The notes beneath the pieces were generated by a model, which was not told the origin of the DNA, made no database searches, and saw nothing but the letters and a program-made list of their open reading frames with translations. Below, piece after piece: positions 1 to 8,393 of a stretch of DNA of 64,000 nucleotides. Within the stretch, counting starts at the first letter, position 1; every line of letters starts with the position of its first letter. Origin of the DNA: Pseudonocardia nematodicida. GTDB taxonomy: Bacteria; Actinomycetota; Actinomycetes; Mycobacteriales; Pseudonocardiaceae. The stretch lies in NCBI RefSeq assembly GCF_040105385.1, contig NZ_JBEDNQ010000001.1, positions 434,001 to 498,000 on the forward strand. Reading direction: 5' to 3'. The translations under genes and the position numbers were made by a program.

Positions 1-2
1 GC

Positions 3-80
3 CATCAGCTGCGCCTCGTTGGACCGTTCGGCGTATTCATGGACAAGATCATGACCATCGGACGGCAGTCGGAGCCATGA
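3..80 (+). CDS. Possible 3' end of an unknown protein (partial)
   Basis: Reading frame 3 is open from the window edge to a TGA at 78-80 and gives a short, protein-like tail ending in the residues VGPFGVFMDKIMTIGRQSEP. Roughly 70 percent of third positions are G or C, which is lower than in neighbouring genes but compatible with coding. The piece is too short to assign to a family. If it is real, the gene starts left of the window; if not, the first 316 bases hold nothing I can support. Confidence 0.3.
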   Translation, partial: HQLRLVGPFGVFMDKIMTIGRQSEP

Positions 81-316
81 TCCGAACGGGCGGTCTCCGG
101 TTCCGGACGGCGACGGCCCGCGGCCGTACGGGTCAGCCGCCGAGTTCGCGAACGGCTCCGGCGACGCCCCCTCCGCGCACTGATCCGGAGTCCGCGGGTC
201 GATTCCGGATGCGTGCGCGGCAGGACGCGCGCGTTCTGCCGACCTGCGCGCGTCCGCCCGAACCGTGTGCGTCCACCGCACGCCCGCACGTCCGGGCGCG
301 CAGCGGGGAGCGGGTC

Positions 317-1105
317 TCAGCCGCCGATGAGGGTCAGCGCCGGGCCGCCGGACACGGTCGTCTCGGCCGCCGGTGACTCCTCCAGGCGCAGCCGCAGCGA
401 CGCCAGCGCGTCCTCACGGGCCTCGCGTCCGTCCTCCCGGGCCTCACGCGCGGTCTCCTGGGCCTCGTCCCGGATCTCACGGGCCATCTCCCGGGCCTCG
501 CTCCCCGGCTCGGCCGGAGCCGCATCGACCGGCGCCGGGTCCACCGGAGCCGGGTCGGGCTCGCGGGTCACCGCGGACGGCGGCGACGGCACGACCGTGG
601 TCACCGACGGAGCCGGTTCCCGCGGAAGGTTCTCCTGCGGCGCCGGGGCACGCTGCGGTGGCACGACGGGTGGTGCGGCGGGGCGCGAGGACCCGGCCCG
701 CTCCTGTTCGCGAGGGCCCGCACCCTGCCCCGAGCGACTCGTCCCGCCGCTGTGCGACGAGTTCCGTCCGGCCGTGGCGGCGTTCCGCGCGTCGGCGACC
801 GCGGCTCCGGGCTCCGGCGGAGCGGCCAGGACCGGGCCGGACGCATCCGGCCGGGCGGCCGGCGGTGGGGGCGGGACCGGCGCGACGTGCGGGCGGTCGG
901 TGACCGCGGCGTCCCTCGACGTATCGCCCGAGGCGCCGGTCCGCTCCGGGGCGGCGGTGTTGTGACCGTCCACGCGGTCCGCGCCCGCAGCGCCACCGAC
1001 CAGTACGGCGGCGGCCAGCGCGGCGAGCCCCAGCGACGGGATGACGACCGCCAGCACCTTCCTGACCAGTCCCGCGCGCGCCATCCTCCGGTGCCTGCCG
1101 GCCAT
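317..1105 (-). CDS. Hypothetical single-pass membrane or secreted protein with helical C-terminal repeats
   Basis: I do not recognise this 262-residue protein. The ATG at 1105 is preceded by AGGAGG at 1116-1121 with 10-base spacing, so I prefer it to longer in-frame options. The N-terminus is basic (MAGRHRRMARAG) and followed by a hydrophobic stretch at about residues 15-35, consistent with a signal anchor. The middle is Pro/Ala-rich and looks disordered. The C-terminal quarter is highly charged, with repeats of the type EAREDGREARED, likely a long helix or coiled coil. An envelope location is inferred from the anchor. No partner gene is evident; the next gene on the other side is divergent. 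Confidence 0.6.
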   Translation of the reverse strand: MAGRHRRMARAGLVRKVLAVVIPSLGLAALAAAVLVGGAAGADRVDGHNTAAPERTGASGDTSRDAAVTDRPHVAPVPPPPPAARPDASGPVLAAPPEPGAAVADARNAATAGRNSSHSGGTSRSGQGAGPREQERAGSSRPAAPPVVPPQRAPAPQENLPREPAPSVTTVVPSPPSAVTREPDPAPVDPAPVDAAPAEPGSEAREMAREIRDEAQETAREAREDGREAREDALASLRLRLEESPAAETTVSGGPALTLIGG

Positions 1106-1234
1106 CGGTGAACCGCCTCCTGCTGTCGTGTGCGGTGGTGACGATCGTCGAGTGTGGACCAAATGGTCGCCTCGGGCTACCCCACGCGCACGATCAGTGA
1201 CCACGTTCCGCTCACGCCCCCGTCGACAGCAGTC

Positions 1235-1265
1235 TTGACCTGAAGTCAGCTGCAGCTCCTACCGT
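1235..1265 (+). promoter_or_regulatory. Candidate MerR/SoxR-type promoter with 19-bp spacer
   Basis: TTGACC at 1235-1240 and TACCGT at 1260-1265 are separated by exactly 19 bases, the over-long spacing typical of promoters twisted into activity by MerR-family regulators. The spacer carries imperfect dyad symmetry around AGTCAGCTGCAGCT. It lies about 50 bases upstream of the FMN reductase start at 1315. No MerR gene is next to it, so the regulator would act in trans. Confidence 0.4.
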
Positions 1266-1314
1266 CCCCACCCGGCGGTCGGAACGGCCGTCCGCCGTCC
1301 GAGAGGAGTACACC

Positions 1315-1923
1315 GTGACCAGCACCGACGCCACCCATGACACCCGTACGGGCACCGTGGAGCGACCCGGCACCCTGCACGTCGCAGTGATCATCGGGAG
1401 CGTCCGCAGTGGACGCTTCGGGCCGACCGCCGCACGCTGGTTCGCGGGTGAGCTCGCGGGCCGTGACGAGGTCGACGTCGACCTCGTGGACCTGGCCGAG
1501 CACGACGTCTCCCCCGCCCTCGACGGCGCCGGGCCCGGCCCGCTCCGGCAGCGGCTCGACCGGGCCGACGCGTTCGTCGTCGTCACCCCGGAGTACAACC
1601 ACTCGTACCCGGCCGGGCTGAAGGCCGTCATCGACACCTTCGGGCGCGAGTGGGCGGCCAAGCCGGTCGGCTTCGTCAGCTACGGCGGGGTCTCCGGCGG
1701 CCTTCGCGCCGTGGAGCACCTGCGCGGGGTGTTCGTCGAGCTGCACGGCGCCCCGGTCCGCGACGGGGTCAGCCTGCACGAGTTCTGGAACTTGTTCGAC
1801 GACGACGGCCGGCTCGTCGACGACGGGTCGGCCGCCCGCGCGGCGGGGGTCCTGACCGACCAGCTCGTGTGGTGGGCCCGCGCCCTGCGCGACGCCCGGA
1901 CCGTGCAGGGCTACCCCGGGTGA
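1315..1923 (+). CDS. NADPH-dependent FMN reductase family protein
   Basis: This 202-residue flavodoxin-like protein belongs to the NADPH-dependent FMN reductase / azoreductase-quinone reductase family. It carries the phosphate-binding loop IIGSVRSGR (about residues 26-34) and the flavin-contacting TPEYNHSYP motif (about 91-99), followed by a glycine-rich SYGGVSGGLRA segment near 122-132. An N-terminal extension of about 20 residues precedes the first strand. The GTG start follows GAGAGGAG at a normal distance. The family uses NAD(P)H to reduce FMN or quinones in the cytoplasm and is often induced by redox-active compounds, which would fit the MerR-type promoter upstream. The exact substrate cannot be told from sequence. 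Confidence 0.9.
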   Translation: MTSTDATHDTRTGTVERPGTLHVAVIIGSVRSGRFGPTAARWFAGELAGRDEVDVDLVDLAEHDVSPALDGAGPGPLRQRLDRADAFVVVTPEYNHSYPAGLKAVIDTFGREWAAKPVGFVSYGGVSGGLRAVEHLRGVFVELHGAPVRDGVSLHEFWNLFDDDGRLVDDGSAARAAGVLTDQLVWWARALRDARTVQGYPG

Positions 1924-1926
1924 GGG

Positions 1927-2535
1927 TCAGCGCCCGGTGACCGTGCCGACCGTCGCCTGCGGGACGTCCGGCTCACCCGAGCACACCGCGCCCGGACGGG
2001 GCACGAACAGGCCACCGGACCCGCCGGGCGGCGCGACCCGCATCCCGCGCACCTCCTGCGCCCGGCACCCGGCCTCCGGATAGTCCGCGGCGTCGGCCAC
2101 CCGCAGCGGCGCGGTGGCGGCGCGCCCGGGCTCGAGCAGCAGCTCGGCCCGGGGGCCGGTGGCGGCGGCCCGGGGCCCGATCCGGGTGCCCTCGTTCCCG
2201 GCGACGAACCCGACCCCGGGATAGCCGCGCATCAGGCACGGCAGCTCGCCGGTGTTGCGGAACACCAGCTCCTGGACGGCCGCGCCGCCCTCGTCGCGGC
2301 GCGGTGCGGTCGCCGAGATGTCCAGCGTCGACCCGGTGCACGGCTGCGCGGGGCCGTCGGCCGCGACCACGTCCGACGGCGGTGGTGCGGCCTGCGGGAC
2401 CGCGACCGGGATCGGGGACGATGGCGGGGCCGCGGCCGACGTCGAGGTCACCACGCCGCACCCCGCCCCCAGCGCCGTCAGGACCAGCAGCGCGGCGACC
2501 GGTCCGGCGGTGCGCAGTCCCATGATCGGAGTCAT
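1927..2535 (-). CDS. DUF4232-type lipoprotein
   Basis: This 202-residue predicted lipoprotein has the N-terminus MTPIMGLRTAGPVAALL, a hydrophobic core and a lipobox ending LGAGC, so it should be processed by signal peptidase II and anchored outside the membrane. A Pro/Ser/Ala linker follows. The C-terminal ~130 residues resemble the actinobacterial DUF4232 domain: a beta-rich fold with paired cysteines (PCTGS, LPCLMRG, GCRA and a late VCSG). The ATG at 2535 has a G-rich upstream stretch, while the alternative ATG at 2523 has none. It converges on the FMN reductase gene with 3 bases between stops. Function unknown; DUF4232 proteins are cell-envelope proteins. Confidence 0.75.
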   Translation of the reverse strand: MTPIMGLRTAGPVAALLVLTALGAGCGVVTSTSAAAPPSSPIPVAVPQAAPPPSDVVAADGPAQPCTGSTLDISATAPRRDEGGAAVQELVFRNTGELPCLMRGYPGVGFVAGNEGTRIGPRAAATGPRAELLLEPGRAATAPLRVADAADYPEAGCRAQEVRGMRVAPPGGSGGLFVPRPGAVCSGEPDVPQATVGTVTGR

Positions 2536-2709
2536 CCCCGTCCCCCGCCGGCGTGCGCGGCGGTTCGCGGGTGAGTGTCGCGGAGCGGCCGAGACCGGCG
2601 TCACCCGGCCGGGGGCTGTGGTGTCGCTCGCGGGGACCGGACGGGCGAACGGCGTGCTCGGTAGGCTCACCGGCATCCTCCCCCCTCGCGCGCTCCCGCT
2701 CGTCCCCCG

Positions 2710-3447
2710 GTGACCGCCGCCCAGCTCCTGCTGCTGTTCGTGGCCGGTATCGCTGCGGGTCTGAGCGGTGCCGTGGCCGGTCTGGCCTCGCTGTTCTCCT
2801 ACCCCGCGCTGCTGGCCGTCGGGCTGCCGGCGACGACGGCGAACGTCACCAACACCGTCTCCCTGCTCTTCCAGGGCGTCGGGGCGGTCGCCGGGTCGCG
2901 TCCCGAACTGGTGGGGGCGGGCCCGCAGGTCCGTCGCCTGGTCGGCCCGGCCCTGCTCGGCGGCGCGTGCGGCGCCGGGTTGCTGCTGCTGACCCCGGAG
3001 GGCGGCTTCGAACGGATCGTGCCGTTCCTCGTCGGCGCCGCGGCCGTCCTGCTGCTGCGCCCGCCACGGCCGACCGACACCGCGGGGCCGGGACGCCTGG
3101 TGCCGCTCGGGGTGTTCGGGGTCGGTGTCTACGGCGGCTACTTCGGCGCCGCGGCCGGGGTCGTCATGCTGGCGCTGCTCGCGTCCCTGCCCGGATCGAC
3201 GCTGCTGCGCGCCAACGGACTGAAGAACGTCTTGACCTGGGCCGCGAACGCGGTCGCGGCACTCGGGTTCGCACTGTTCGGCGACGTCGTCTGGGTCGCG
3301 GTCCCGGCGCTGGCGCTCGGTCTGCTGATCGGCGGGCTGCTCGGCCCGGCGGTGGCCCGGCGGCTGCCCACCCGGGTCCTCCGCCTGGGCATCGCGCTGG
3401 CCGGCCTCGGCCTGGCGGTGCACCTGTTCGTCGACGCCTGGTTCTGA
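2710..3447 (+). CDS. TauE/SafE family membrane permease
   Basis: This 245-residue integral membrane protein has about eight hydrophobic segments and two related halves, each opening with a glycine-rich helix (AGIAAGLSGAVAGLASLFSY; FGVGVYGGYFGAAAGVVML), the pattern of the TauE/SafE sulfite/sulfonate exporter family. The TTANVTNTVS and LKNVLTW segments are typical family positions. The GTG at 2710 is used. It probably moves a small anion such as sulfite, sulfonate or a carboxylate across the membrane; the substrate is not predictable. It is divergent from the DUF4232 lipoprotein, with about 170 bases between them, and converges on the kinase gene. Confidence 0.85.
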   Translation: MTAAQLLLLFVAGIAAGLSGAVAGLASLFSYPALLAVGLPATTANVTNTVSLLFQGVGAVAGSRPELVGAGPQVRRLVGPALLGGACGAGLLLLTPEGGFERIVPFLVGAAAVLLLRPPRPTDTAGPGRLVPLGVFGVGVYGGYFGAAAGVVMLALLASLPGSTLLRANGLKNVLTWAANAVAALGFALFGDVVWVAVPALALGLLIGGLLGPAVARRLPTRVLRLGIALAGLGLAVHLFVDAWF

Positions 3448-3486
3448 CGCCTGGTCCTACGGACCCGGCCCGGGCGAGGAACGCGG

Positions 3487-5559
3487 TCAGCGGGTGTCGA
3501 GCATCGCGGTGACCGGCCCGTCGGCCCGGTAGCCCTGCCGCTGCAGCCAGGTGTCCAGCTTGGCCTGGATCGTGGCGAGCTCGGGGCGCTTGTGCGGCTC
3601 GGTGCGCATCGCCTGCTTGAGCAGCGACAGGTGCGCGGTCCGGGCGGGCAGGTGGGTCAGCTTCGCACCCGAGGCCGCCGCCCGGAGCCCGGCGACGGCG
3701 TCGCTCGCCTCACCGCGCGGCGGGTGCCCGCTGAGCGCGAACGACACCGCGGCCGCGAGCTGCCAGCCGTCCGACGCGGGGGACGCCGGCTTCCCCGCCG
3801 CCGCCTCCGGCGCGAGGTAGTCGGGGGTGCCGAGCACGTAGCCGGTCTGGGTCAGCGTCGAGTCGCCCTGCTTGCGGGCGATCCCGAAGTCGATCAGGTG
3901 CGGGTGCCCCTGCGGGTCGACGACGATGTTGCCCGGCTTGATGTCGCGGTGCAGCACCCCGCCGCGGTGCGCGGTGTCCAGCGCGCCCGCGATGCCGGTC
4001 CAGATGCGGGCGGCCGAGACGTCGTCGACGGTGCCGCGCTCGGCCACGAGCTGGCCCAGGGACATGCCGTCGACGTACTGCATGACGATGACCAGGCCGT
4101 CCATCCCCTGCAGCCCGGGGTCCGACGAGGCGTGCAGCAGGTCGTAGATCTCCACGCAGCACGGGTGCCGCATCGACCCGAGCGCGGCGGCCTCCCGCCG
4201 GATCCGCTCCTCGGTCTCGGGGTCCGCGGCGTGCGCGGACTTCACCGCGACGGTGTGTCCCAGCTTCGCGTCGTGCGCCAGCCAGACGCCGCCGAACCCA
4301 CCGGCGCCGAGGCGTTTGAGCAGGCGGAACCGCGGCGCACGGCCGGGCACCGGGCCGCCGGGGACCGGGGCGATCGTCGTCGGGCGGCGGGGTGGACCGC
4401 CCGGCGGCGGGAGCGGCGGCGCGCCCGCGCGCATCGGGCCGGCGGCCGGGTGCGCGGCGGGGCCGGTCGGCGGCCGGCCGGGAGGTCCGGGTGGCCGTGC
4501 GCCCGAGGGCGGGCCACCGGCGTAGCCGGACGGCCCGGGCCCGAACCCGGCGTAGGGCGGGCCGCCGGTGCCCGGGGGCTGCTGCGGGTGGAACGTCGCG
4601 TAGGGCGCCACCGGCGCGCCCGCCCCGGACTGCGCGGCGGAGCGCTGCTCCTGCTCGTGCGGTGTCTCCCGGCGGGCGAACCGGTCGGCCAGCCGCTCGG
4701 CGACGCTCGGGGTCGCGGTGACGGCACTCGGCCGGGCCGCTCCGGCGCCGGTGCGACCGGCACGCGAGGACGACGACCCGTCGCCGGGCGACGACGGCGT
4801 GGACCGCGACGGCGGTGTGTCCCGCCCGGCCCGGATCCGTTCGATCGTCCGCTGGGAGGGCGGCGGCACCATCGGTACCAGGATCACGCCGAACAGACCG
4901 GCCGCGAGGATGCCGACCCACAGGTGCTCGGCGGTCCCGGACGGTACCGAGGCGGTCAGCACGATCAGCGCGAACAGCGGGAGCCAGAAGAACTTGGCGG
5001 GCCAGCGCGGCCCGCGACGGAGGGCGGTCCGCGCCTGCACCGCGACCAGCATGACGGCCAGCAGCGGCACCACGCCGAGCAGCACGATCGCGGTCACCGA
5101 CCGGACGAGATCCCCCGAACCGATCGAGCCGCCGACGCTGCCGAGCCCGAGGTAGCTGCTCTGGGTACCGACCACCGAGCAGGTCGTGACCCGGATCGAG
5201 GCCGAGGTCTCGGCCGAGAGCCCGGGCACGGTCTCCCCCGCCGTGGCGACGGCGAAGACGCCGCCGGCGCCGTGGAACACGGCCAGCGGGAGCAGTCCCG
5301 CCGCGAGCAGGCCGATCCCGGCCAGGAGAACCGACTCGGCCGGGCCGTACCCGGACGCCGAGCCCGACCCGATGCGCCGCCGCAGCAGCGAGACCGTCAC
5401 GGCACCGGCCGTCGGGATCAGACCCGTCAGGACACCGAGCGCGGTGACCGACCAGGCCCAGTCCCCGGGACACACGTCCGGGACGCCGAGGCCGCGGATG
5501 CGGTCCAGCATCCCGGCGACGAGCGCCACCCACGCCTCCACGGCCGTCCCACCCCCCAT
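3487..5559 (-). CDS. Membrane-anchored serine/threonine protein kinase with C-terminal kinase domain
   Basis: This is a 690-residue Hanks-type kinase. Residues about 1-235 hold several hydrophobic segments (multi-pass membrane region), about 240-405 form a Ser/Pro/Gly-rich disordered linker, and about 408-665 form the kinase domain. The glycine loop GAGGFGGVW, the VAVK lysine, the catalytic HRDIKPGN near 534, the DFG motif near 556 and the GTPDYLAPE activation segment are all intact, so it should be active. In most actinobacterial kinases (PknA/PknB type) the kinase is N-terminal and the sensor is C-terminal and extracellular; here the order is reversed and no large extracellular sensor is visible. 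Substrates unknown. It stands alone between a convergent TauE gene and a MarR gene. Confidence 0.92.
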   Translation of the reverse strand: MGGGTAVEAWVALVAGMLDRIRGLGVPDVCPGDWAWSVTALGVLTGLIPTAGAVTVSLLRRRIGSGSASGYGPAESVLLAGIGLLAAGLLPLAVFHGAGGVFAVATAGETVPGLSAETSASIRVTTCSVVGTQSSYLGLGSVGGSIGSGDLVRSVTAIVLLGVVPLLAVMLVAVQARTALRRGPRWPAKFFWLPLFALIVLTASVPSGTAEHLWVGILAAGLFGVILVPMVPPPSQRTIERIRAGRDTPPSRSTPSSPGDGSSSSRAGRTGAGAARPSAVTATPSVAERLADRFARRETPHEQEQRSAAQSGAGAPVAPYATFHPQQPPGTGGPPYAGFGPGPSGYAGGPPSGARPPGPPGRPPTGPAAHPAAGPMRAGAPPLPPPGGPPRRPTTIAPVPGGPVPGRAPRFRLLKRLGAGGFGGVWLAHDAKLGHTVAVKSAHAADPETEERIRREAAALGSMRHPCCVEIYDLLHASSDPGLQGMDGLVIVMQYVDGMSLGQLVAERGTVDDVSAARIWTGIAGALDTAHRGGVLHRDIKPGNIVVDPQGHPHLIDFGIARKQGDSTLTQTGYVLGTPDYLAPEAAAGKPASPASDGWQLAAAVSFALSGHPPRGEASDAVAGLRAAASGAKLTHLPARTAHLSLLKQAMRTEPHKRPELATIQAKLDTWLQRQGYRADGPVTAMLDTR

Positions 5560-5671
5560 GCCGGTCCGTGTCCCGGGGCCGTGACCCCGGGCGTCCCCCC
5601 ACTATCGCATCACCGGGGTGGCGGACCGTGCGGCCACCGTCCGTGCGCGCGGTGGCGGGGAGGCAGATCTT

Positions 5672-6241
5672 CTAGCGCAGGAACAGGTCGAGGTCGGTGT
5701 TGAACCGGTCGAGCAGCCCGGCGAGGGCGTCGCGGTCCGACTCCGGCCAGTGCGCGATCACCTCGCGGAGCGGGGTGAGCCGGGCGGCGCGGACCTGCTC
5801 GCGGGCGGCCATGCCGGCGGGGGTGAGCTCGACGCTGACCGAGCGCGGGTCACGCTCGTGCGGGGAGACGTCGACCAGTCCGGCGCGGGACAGCCGGGAC
5901 ACCTGGCGGCTGGCGGTGGGCTTGCTGACCCCGAGCTTCCCGGTGAGCGCGGTGAGCGAGAGCGCACCCTCCTCGTCGAGCAGCATCAGCACCGGGTAGG
6001 TGTAGCGGTCCACGGCGTCGTTCGTGCCGTAGCCGTGCGACCACACCGACTCCATCGTCCGGCGGACGAGCAGCGTCATCTGCTTCTCGAGCGACTGCAG
6101 TGAGTCCTCGTCGCTGCGGGGTCCGGCCGCGGCGGTCCCGTGGGGAGTGTCACCGGGGGAGTCGCGTTCGGCCGTGGCGACACCGCCACCGGCGGCCGAA
6201 GTCGCCTCGTCGTCAATCGGGCCAATCGGACGTTCCGTCAT
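5672..6241 (-). CDS. MarR family transcriptional regulator
   Basis: This 189-residue winged-helix regulator starts at the ATG at 6241 (MTERPIG); an in-frame ATG at 6250 is also possible. The first ~45 residues are acidic and low-complexity. The DNA-binding core contains LTALTGKLGVSKPTASRQ (recognition helix) and a wing around HERDPRSVSVELTPAG, flanked by helices for dimerization. It is divergent from asnB, with 206 bases between starts that contain a TTGCG-N3-CGCAA dyad 20 bases upstream of its start codon. Autoregulation and control of asnB are therefore plausible; the ligand is unknown. Confidence 0.88.
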   Translation of the reverse strand: MTERPIGPIDDEATSAAGGGVATAERDSPGDTPHGTAAAGPRSDEDSLQSLEKQMTLLVRRTMESVWSHGYGTNDAVDRYTYPVLMLLDEEGALSLTALTGKLGVSKPTASRQVSRLSRAGLVDVSPHERDPRSVSVELTPAGMAAREQVRAARLTPLREVIAHWPESDRDALAGLLDRFNTDLDLFLR

Positions 6242-6260
6242 GTTTCGCATGCTACACGCG

Positions 6261-6273
6261 TTGCGCATCGCAA
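6261..6273. promoter_or_regulatory. Inverted repeat TTGCG-N3-CGCAA, candidate MarR operator
   Basis: A perfect 5-3-5 dyad lies in the divergent MarR/asnB intergenic region, close to the regulator start. A further half-site, GATCGCAATC, is at 6281-6290, and TTGCAATCG occurs near 6400 on the asnB side. The position suits autorepression by the adjacent MarR protein. Confidence 0.45.
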
Positions 6274-6447
6274 CATTGGGGATCGCAATCACGTAAGCGG
6301 ATCGAAAGATTGAGATCGACACGATCGACACCGCTGGGCCGTTCGGAGGCTCGACGCTCGGCCGATCGCCTCGCGCTGTTGCGCGGCGCACTCGTTAGCG
6401 TTGCAATCGAACAGGGAGGGCATCGAGCGGGACCGGAGGACCGAACC

Positions 6448-8349
6448 GTGTGCGGCATCTGCGGCTGGATCGACTTCCGTCACGACCTGGGGGCCGACGA
6501 GCACGCCGGCACCCTGGCCGCGATGAACCGGACGATGGCCTGCCGGGGCCCGGACCAGGAGGGCATCTGGGCCGCCGGGCCGGTGGCCCTGTGCCACCGG
6601 CGCCTCGCCGTCATCGACATCGAGGGCGGGCGGCAGCCGATGCATCTCGACGACGACGGTGCACCGCCGCTGCACCTGGTCTACTCCGGCGAGACCTACG
6701 ACTTCCGCGAGCTGCGCGACGAGCTGACGGCCGCCGGGCACCGCTTCCGGACGGCCAGCGACACCGAGGTCGTCCTGCGGGCGCACCGCGAGTGGGGCCG
6801 GCGCGACCCGCGGGGGGTCCCCCGCCGGCTGAACGGCATGTTCGCCTATGCGCTCTGGGACACCGCGGCCGAGGAGCTCGTCCTGGTCCGGGACCGGCTC
6901 GGGATCAAGCCGCTCTACTACTCCCCCACCCCGGACGGCGTGCTGTTCGGCTCCGAGCCGAAGGCGATCCTCGCCCACCCGCTGGCCGACCGGACCGTCG
7001 ACGGCGACGGGCTGCGCCGGCTGCTGTCGTTCGTCGCCGACCCGGCGCACGTGGTATTCCGCGGGATGCGCGAGGTCCCCCCGGGGCATGTGGTGCGGGT
7101 CGGCCGGCACGGCTGCCGGGAGGAGCGCTACTGGCGGCTCACCGAGACCGCGCACACCGACGACCTGGACAGCACCGTCGCGCACGTCCGCGCGCTGCTG
7201 GAGGACACCACCCGGCGTCAGCTCTACGCCGACGTCCCGCTCTGCACCCTGCTCTCCGGCGGGCTGGACTCCTCGGCGCTGACTGCGCTGGCCGCGAAGA
7301 ACATCGGGACCGACGGCGGTACGGCGACCGGGCCGGTCCGCTCGTTCGCGGTCGACTTCGCCGGCTACACCGACCACTTCACCGCCGACGACGTGCGCGG
7401 CACGCCGGACGCGCCGTACGTGCACGAGGTGGCGCGGTGGGTGGGTACCGAGCACCGCGACGTCGTGCTGCGGACCGAGGACATGATGGACCCCGCGGTG
7501 CGCCGGGCCACCCTGCACGCCCGGGACCTCCCGACCGGGATCGGCGACCTGGACACCTCGCTGTACCTGCTGTTCCGGGCCCTGCGGTCCGAGTCGACGG
7601 TGGCGCTCTCCGGGGAGTCGGCGGACGAGGTGTTCGGCGGGTACCGCGACTTCCACGACGCCGGCACCGTCGCCGCGGACACGTTCCCGTGGCTGGCGGG
7701 ACGGATGCTGAACCGCGACCCGCACGACCCCGGCCTGCTGCGGCGGTCGGTCTGGGAGTCCCTGGACGTGCCCGGCCACGTCGACGACCTGTACCGGGCC
7801 GCGCTCGCCGAGGTGCCCGAGCTCACCGGGCCGGCCGCCGACGACCCGCACGAGCGGCGGATGCGCGAGATCTGCTTCCTCTACCTGACCCGGTTCCTGC
7901 CGAACCTCCTCGACCGCAAGGACCGGATGAGCATGGCCGTCGGGCTCGAGGTGCGGGTGCCGTTCTGCGACCACCGCCTGGTCTCCTACGTCTTCGGGAC
8001 GCCATGGGCGTTCAAGACGTCCGACGGGCGGGAGAAGTCGCTGCTGCGGGCCGCGACGCGCGACCTGCTGCCGGATTCGGTGGTGCAGCGGGTGAAGAGC
8101 CCCTACCCGTCGACCCAGGACGCCGGCTACGAGAAGGCGCTGCGCGAGCAGGTGGCCGGCATCCTCGACGAGGGCGACGACGCGCCGGTCGCGCCGCTGG
8201 TCGACCGCGCCGCGATCAGTGCCCGCCTGGACGCCGGCGACTCCGGGATCGACCCGGCGCCGGCCGGGATGGCACGGCGGATGGAGCTGGAACGCATCGT
8301 CGACCTGGACACCTGGATCCGGGACTACGACGTCGCACTCTCCGTGTAG
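6448..8349 (+). CDS. asnB: Asparagine synthetase (glutamine-hydrolyzing)
   Basis: This 633-residue class II amidotransferase makes asparagine from aspartate, ATP and glutamine. The GTG at 6448 is fixed by the rule that Cys must be residue 2 after the start (MCGICGW), which becomes the N-terminal nucleophile, and by GGAGGA seven bases upstream. The glutaminase domain spans about residues 2-200; the ATP-pyrophosphatase domain follows with the SGGLDSSALT loop near 269 and conserved synthetase segments such as SGESADEVFGGY and DRKDRMSMAVGLEVRVPF. Length is that of the long actinobacterial AsnB form. A 14-base tandem duplication covers its stop codon. Amidating a peptide or cell-wall precursor instead of free Asp cannot be excluded. 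Confidence 0.93.
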   Translation: MCGICGWIDFRHDLGADEHAGTLAAMNRTMACRGPDQEGIWAAGPVALCHRRLAVIDIEGGRQPMHLDDDGAPPLHLVYSGETYDFRELRDELTAAGHRFRTASDTEVVLRAHREWGRRDPRGVPRRLNGMFAYALWDTAAEELVLVRDRLGIKPLYYSPTPDGVLFGSEPKAILAHPLADRTVDGDGLRRLLSFVADPAHVVFRGMREVPPGHVVRVGRHGCREERYWRLTETAHTDDLDSTVAHVRALLEDTTRRQLYADVPLCTLLSGGLDSSALTALAAKNIGTDGGTATGPVRSFAVDFAGYTDHFTADDVRGTPDAPYVHEVARWVGTEHRDVVLRTEDMMDPAVRRATLHARDLPTGIGDLDTSLYLLFRALRSESTVALSGESADEVFGGYRDFHDAGTVAADTFPWLAGRMLNRDPHDPGLLRRSVWESLDVPGHVDDLYRAALAEVPELTGPAADDPHERRMREICFLYLTRFLPNLLDRKDRMSMAVGLEVRVPFCDHRLVSYVFGTPWAFKTSDGREKSLLRAATRDLLPDSVVQRVKSPYPSTQDAGYEKALREQVAGILDEGDDAPVAPLVDRAAISARLDAGDSGIDPAPAGMARRMELERIVDLDTWIRDYDVALSV

Positions 8350-8364
8350 AGCTCTCCGTGTAGA
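8338..8364 (+). repeat. 14-bp tandem duplication across the asnB stop codon
   Basis: CTCTCCGTGTAGA occurs at 8338-8350 and again at 8352-8364, one 14-base unit apart. The first copy contains the TAG stop of asnB, and the second lies just outside the gene. It looks like a slippage duplication. Confidence 0.85.
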
Positions 8365-8393
8365 ACGGGAGGGGTAGACCGGAGGGGGTCACG

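Noticed and set aside
5..289. A 94-codon Arg-rich frame at the left edge
   Set aside because: Composition is that of translated GC-rich non-coding DNA.
2536..3423. In-frame upstream extension of the DUF4232 lipoprotein
   Set aside because: It would bury the lipoprotein signal and lies antisense to the TauE gene.
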